Source: CAYRUP01 sp964578975
GTDB taxonomy: Bacteria > Pseudomonadota > Gammaproteobacteria > DSM-16500
NCBI GenBank assembly: GCA_964578975.1
Contig: CAZOFA010000024.1
Location: 1 to 26,671, forward strand
Reading direction: 5' to 3'
Length of the DNA stretch: 26,671 nt
Below the pieces are notes generated by a model that did no database searches, was not told the origin of the DNA, and saw nothing but the letters and a program-made list of their open reading frames with translations. A program made the position numbers and the translations under genes. Below are positions 23,441-26,671 of the stretch, piece after piece (the stretch's first letter is position 1; the number at the start of each line of letters is the position of its first letter).

Positions 23441-24772
23441 GTGAATATAACGGTAATTGGTGCGGGATATGTCGGGTTGGTCACCGGTGCGTGTTTTGCT
23501 GAATTAGGCAATCATGTGACGTGTGTGGATATCAATAAAGAAAAAATTGCGAATCTGAAAAAAGGTATTTTGCCGATTTATGAGCCGGGTCTTGAGACGA
23601 TGATTACCTCGAATCTGGCGGAAGGACGTTTGCATTTTGTGACGTCATTAGAAGAATTAAGCGTCGAACCACAAGTCATTTTTATTGCGGTCGGTACACC
23701 GAGTGATAAAGATGGTGCGGCTGATATGCAATATGTGTTAGAAGCGGCACGAAATATTGGCGCACATATTTCAAGTTTTTGTGTGATCGTCGATAAATCG
23801 ACAGTTCCGGTCGGTGTGGCCGATGAAGTGAAACAAATCATTCAGCAAGGTTTAAAAAAACGTAAAATTTCCGCGAAATTTGAAGTGGTGAGCAATCCTG
23901 AATTTTTACGCGAAGGGGCTGCGATCGATGATTTTATGCGACCGGATCGCATCATCATTGGTTTAACATCCAAAAAAGTAAAAAGTATTATGCTTGAGCT
24001 TTACACGCCCATCATGCGTAACCCAGAAAAAATTTATTTCATGAATGTCAAAGATGCGGAAATGACGAAGTATGTGGCCAATGCGATGCTCGCGACAAAA
24101 ATTTCGTTCATGAATGAAATGGCAGTGTTGTGTGATCGAATGGGTGTGGATATTGAAAATGTGCGCATGGGAATTGGTTCTGATTCGCGTATTGGTAATG
24201 CATTTATTTATCCCGGTTGTGGTTATGGCGGTTCCTGTTTTCCGAAAGATGTGCGTGCTTTAATTAAAATGGCTGAAAATAATAGTGTGGATCCATTTAT
24301 TTTGCGCGCAGTAGAAGAACGTAATTATCAACAAAAACATGTATTGCCGCATAAAATTTTCACGCGCTTTGGCAATGATTTATCGGATATTAAAATTGCG
24401 GTGTGGGGATTATCGTTTAAACCCGGCACGGATGATATGCGTGAAGCTTCTTCTTTAGTGTTATTAAATAAATTAATTGCGCACAATGCCACGGTGTTTG
24501 CGTATGATCCGGTTGCGATGGCAGTGGCGGAAAAGATGTTGCCGGCGGAATGGATTAAGTCGAAAAAATTAAATTTGGTTGAGCATCAATATGCGGCGTT
24601 GAAAGAAGTGGATGCGTTGGTGTTAGTCACGGAATGGAAATCATTTTGTTATCCGGATATTACCGCGATGAAAAAATTAATGCGCCAGCCAGTAATTTTT
24701 GATGGCCGCAATCAGTATGATCCAAAGCAAATGAAAGATGCAGAATTTGAATATTACGGAATTGGCCGCTAG
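23441..24772 (+). CDS. ugd: UDP-glucose 6-dehydrogenase
   Basis: A 443-residue NAD-dependent enzyme that oxidises UDP-glucose twice to UDP-glucuronate. The cofactor motif GAGYVG (7-12) and the catalytic cysteine C266 in GCGYGGSCFPKD are intact, as are K210 and the conserved SNPEFLREG (151-159). The start is GTG, two bases after the GT39-like stop, with GGAG about seven bases upstream. UDP-glucuronate could be built into the polysaccharide or feed an aminoarabinose-like or UDP-xylose branch, but no further enzyme of such a branch is in the window. It is the last gene of the plus-strand sugar operon. Confidence 0.96.
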   Translation: MNITVIGAGYVGLVTGACFAELGNHVTCVDINKEKIANLKKGILPIYEPGLETMITSNLAEGRLHFVTSLEELSVEPQVIFIAVGTPSDKDGAADMQYVLEAARNIGAHISSFCVIVDKSTVPVGVADEVKQIIQQGLKKRKISAKFEVVSNPEFLREGAAIDDFMRPDRIIIGLTSKKVKSIMLELYTPIMRNPEKIYFMNVKDAEMTKYVANAMLATKISFMNEMAVLCDRMGVDIENVRMGIGSDSRIGNAFIYPGCGYGGSCFPKDVRALIKMAENNSVDPFILRAVEERNYQQKHVLPHKIFTRFGNDLSDIKIAVWGLSFKPGTDDMREASSLVLLNKLIAHNATVFAYDPVAMAVAEKMLPAEWIKSKKLNLVEHQYAALKEVDALVLVTEWKSFCYPDITAMKKLMRQPVIFDGRNQYDPKQMKDAEFEYYGIGR

Positions 24773-24776
24773 GCTC

Positions 24777-24856
24777 GTCATTGCGAGCGAAGCGAAGCAA
24801 TCCAGAAATTCTTGATCGACATAAAACCTGGATTGCTTCGCTTCGCTCGCAATGAC
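24777..24856. repeat. Perfect 29-bp inverted repeat, GTCATTGCGAG family
   Basis: Arms at 24777-24805 and 24828-24856 are exact reverse complements with a 22-base loop, beginning GTCATTGCGAGCGAAGCGAA and ending in AATGAC. It lies between convergent ugd and pilT and probably acts as a two-way terminator or mRNA 3' stabiliser. The 18438-18539 element is a more diverged relative. Confidence 0.92.
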
Positions 24857-24886
24857 ATGAAAAAACGGGCACGGGCACGATGGTTG

Positions 24887-25969
24887 TTATTTTTTAAGTT
24901 TTAATTCCCCTGGTGCCTTTCTACCGGATTCTTTAAATGGTTTTTGATTTGCAATCACTGATGTTGCAGACATCGCATTGATCAAACCTTTTTTGACGAG
25001 CGATTGTAAATATTGTTCTAGCGTAATCATTCCTTTATCAAAGTTCGTTTGGATGGCGGATTCCATATGCGCAGGCATATCTTGGCGAATGTAGTGACGA
25101 ATCGGTGGTGTTGCCAACATCACTTCGAATGCAGCGACTCGACCGCCGGATATTTTTTTCACCAGCGTTTGACAAATCACGCCCTGAATTGTTTCTGAAA
25201 GCAATGTACGTACGCGATTTTTTTCTTCAGTCGGAAACACATCCGCGAAACGACTAATGGCAATTGGCGCAGAACCGGCGTGCAACGTTGCTAACACTAA
25301 ATGTCCTGTTTCCGCAGCAGTTAACGCAAGACGCATGGTTTCTAAATCGCGTAATTCTCCCAACAAAATCACATTTGGATCTTGTCGCAATGATGCACGT
25401 AATGCTGTCGCAAAATCGGGAGTGTCGCGCCCAACTTGCATTTGATTAAAAATACTTTTTTTGTTGGTGTGAATAAATTCGATCGGATCTTCAATGGTGA
25501 TAATGTTACACGCGCGAAACTCATTAATGTAATCGATCATCGCGGCAAGCGTAGTACTTTTTCCGGAACCGGTCGGTCCTGTGACTAACACTAAACCATA
25601 AGATAATCCGAGTAATTGTTTTAAAACGAGTGGTAAACCTAATTCTTCAAACGTCGGCACGATTTCTGGAATGACGCGAAACACGGCAGCAATGCCATTC
25701 AATTGATGAAATACACTCACTCTGAAATTACCGACATTGGGAATGTATAATGCCATTTCAAACACTAAATCATTTTCAAAGGCGAGTTGTTGCTCGGGTG
25801 TCATCACATTATAAATAATGCGTTTTGTTTCATCCGCAGATAAATCAGGACAATCTTTAATTGCCGTCAGAGCACCATCAATGCGGAACAGAGGAGGTGA
25901 TCCAGGCAAAATGTGCAAGTCCGATGCGCGTTTTTCAACTCCAAGTTCAAGTAATTTTTCTACCTCCAT
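24887..25969 (-). CDS. pilT: Type IV pilus retraction ATPase PilT
   Basis: A 360-residue hexameric ATPase that powers pilus retraction for twitching and DNA uptake. Walker A GPTGSGKST (131-139), the Asp box IITIEDPIEF (156-165), Walker B NVILLGELRD (199-208) and a His box ETGHLVLATLH (220-230) are intact. Two motifs depart from the common PilT: TLHAGSA in place of TLHTTSA, and PIRHYIRQ (289-296) in place of AIRNLIRE, a motif known to matter for retraction. PilU is less likely because the Walker A region and length fit PilT. GGGAG lies seven bases before the ATG. It stands alone, divergent from the FKBP gene. With the ComEA-like protein at the other end of the window it fits a competence role. 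Confidence 0.88.
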   Translation of the reverse strand: MEVEKLLELGVEKRASDLHILPGSPPLFRIDGALTAIKDCPDLSADETKRIIYNVMTPEQQLAFENDLVFEMALYIPNVGNFRVSVFHQLNGIAAVFRVIPEIVPTFEELGLPLVLKQLLGLSYGLVLVTGPTGSGKSTTLAAMIDYINEFRACNIITIEDPIEFIHTNKKSIFNQMQVGRDTPDFATALRASLRQDPNVILLGELRDLETMRLALTAAETGHLVLATLHAGSAPIAISRFADVFPTEEKNRVRTLLSETIQGVICQTLVKKISGGRVAAFEVMLATPPIRHYIRQDMPAHMESAIQTNFDKGMITLEQYLQSLVKKGLINAMSATSVIANQKPFKESGRKAPGELKLKK

Positions 25970-25996
25970 TGTGTATCTCCCAGGAGTTTTTTTTAT

Positions 25997-26002
25997 TATA
26001 AT
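25997..26002 (+). promoter_or_regulatory. TATAAT -10 box between pilT and the FKBP gene
   Basis: TATAAT on the plus strand sits 31 bases before the FKBP ATG. A shifted copy on the minus strand (plus 25995-26000) could serve pilT, since ATTATAAT is symmetric. No good -35 was seen for either direction. Confidence 0.4.
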
Positions 26003-26033
26003 ACACGTCGTTGTAATTTAGGAGAGAAAGATA

Positions 26034-26552
26034 ATGAAGCATGGAATCAAGATGTTAGTTGCATGTGTGTTGGGCGCAAGTATTGTGAGCACGTGTGCTT
26101 ATGCGCTCGATAATCCACAAGCCCCAGATAATCAAGCAGTCGAAACAAAAAATCAGATCGACGGTAATGCTTTTTTAACTGCAAATAAAAAGAAACCCGG
26201 TGTGGTGGCTTTGCCAAGTGGTTTGCAATATAAAATTATCACTGAAGGTAAAGGTGCAAAACCGCATGATGCAGATACCGTGACAGTGGATTATGCAGGC
26301 ACATTAGTCAATGGCACTGAATTTGATAGTTCCTACAAACGCGGTCAACCGGCTACGTTTCAAGTCTCAGCGGTGATACCGGGTTGGACGGAAGCACTGA
26401 AATTAATGCCAACTGGCTCTACCTGGGAAGTGTATATTCCATCGGCACTGGCGTATGGTGATCAAGGCGCACCACCCATTATTGGGCCGAATGAAGTGTT
26501 AATTTTTAAGATTCATTTGATTAATATTGAAAAACAAAAAGCGACTGGTTAA
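26034..26552 (+). CDS. Periplasmic FKBP-type peptidyl-prolyl isomerase (short Mip/FkpA-like)
   Basis: A 172-residue secreted isomerase. A signal peptide (1-24, ending CAYA) is followed by a polar linker and a complete FKBP domain (about 60-166). Typical active-site residues are visible: Y87, F97-D98, V114-I115, W118, Y141 and F158, and the segment LPSGLQYKII before the domain is characteristic of Mip/FkpA/FklB. The long N-terminal dimerisation helix of Legionella Mip is missing, so this form is probably monomeric or relies on another contact. TTTAGGAGAG lies upstream of the ATG. A periplasmic protein-folding role is the likeliest; a virulence role, as for Mip, cannot be read from the sequence. 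Confidence 0.92.
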   Translation: MKHGIKMLVACVLGASIVSTCAYALDNPQAPDNQAVETKNQIDGNAFLTANKKKPGVVALPSGLQYKIITEGKGAKPHDADTVTVDYAGTLVNGTEFDSSYKRGQPATFQVSAVIPGWTEALKLMPTGSTWEVYIPSALAYGDQGAPPIIGPNEVLIFKIHLINIEKQKATG

Positions 26553-26563
26553 TCGGCTCCCAT

Positions 26564-26671
26564 GTCGTCCTACGGCACTAATGGACACGTCGTCCCGCAG
26601 CACTAATAGGCCACGTCGTCCCGCGGCACTAATAGGCCACGTCCGTCCCGCGGCACTAATAGGCCACGTCC
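26564..26671. repeat. Tandem ~26-bp repeat running off the window
   Basis: Four units of 25, 26, 26 and 27 bases start at 26564, 26589, 26615 and 26641, each opening GTC(C)GTCC and closing GGCCAC (first unit: GGACAC), and a fifth begins at 26668. The first unit is the most diverged; the last two are near-identical. The period is not a multiple of three and the unit contains TAA, so it is not a coding repeat. It lies 11 bases after the FKBP stop. Confidence 0.85.

Noticed and set aside
24660..24878. 72-residue minus-strand open frame with CHCERSEAIQ
   Set aside because: This is the translation of the palindromic repeat at 24777-24856; such CHCERSEAIQ peptides are common false genes, and the rest overlaps ugd on the opposite strand.
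26564..26671. Tandem repeats considered as a CRISPR array
   Set aside because: The 25-27 base units follow one another directly with no unique spacers.

Overview
The window looks like a chromosomal stretch of an AT-rich gammaproteobacterium, most likely from the Legionellales (Coxiella/Legionella/Berkiella-like). The clues are the gene order dacA-ybeD-lipB-lipA, a DedA-PAP2 protein with an LssY-type C-terminus, a short Mip/FkpA-like FKBP, PilT and a periplasmic ComEA-like protein, together with many short palindromic repeats. The assignment rests on recognised families only; no search was run.

Region 1 (60-6202, minus strand) is one tight six-gene operon read from right to left: D-Ala-D-Ala carboxypeptidase dacA, ybeD, lipoate genes lipB and lipA, a three-domain membrane protein (DedA + PAP2 + LssY-like C-terminus) that probably starts at a TTG one base after the lipA stop, and the membrane protease sohB. 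Gaps are 1-11 bases or overlaps. Region 2 (6203-6591) is non-coding and rich in dyads. Region 3 (6592-12404, plus strand) holds a secreted helix-hairpin-helix (ComEA-like) protein, a terminator, an AroB-family sugar-phosphate cyclase with a non-standard motif set, a SPINDLY/O-GlcNAc-transferase-like GT41 enzyme, LD-carboxypeptidase ldcA and an unrecognised 311-residue protein.

Region 4 (12536-24772) is a surface-polysaccharide locus made of two divergent blocks. The minus-strand operon (GT4 glycosyltransferase, manC, gmd, GDP-perosamine synthase) makes GDP-mannose and then GDP-perosamine. The plus-strand operon (wcaJ-like initiating transferase, galE, galU, a polytopic GT39/ArnT-like transferase, ugd) makes UDP-glucose, UDP-galactose and UDP-glucuronate, loads the first sugar on undecaprenyl phosphate and transfers a sugar from a lipid carrier. 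Between the blocks lie a coiled-coil tail-anchored small protein and an ArnE-like small flippase subunit. No Wzx/Wzy, ABC exporter or O-antigen ligase is visible here.

Region 5 (24887-26671) has the pilus retraction ATPase pilT, the divergent periplasmic FKBP and the edge of a tandem ~26-bp repeat array.

The most unusual signal is the repeats. At least three families of palindromic elements sit between genes, in the wcaJ leader and, in two separate places, inside the reading frame of the GT39-like gene. Two families share the same GTCATT/AATGAC ends. Other points worth attention are the AroB-like/GT41 pair, the clustered dyads upstream of the ComEA-like gene, and the ArnE-like/ugd/ArnT-like combination without the rest of an arn pathway.
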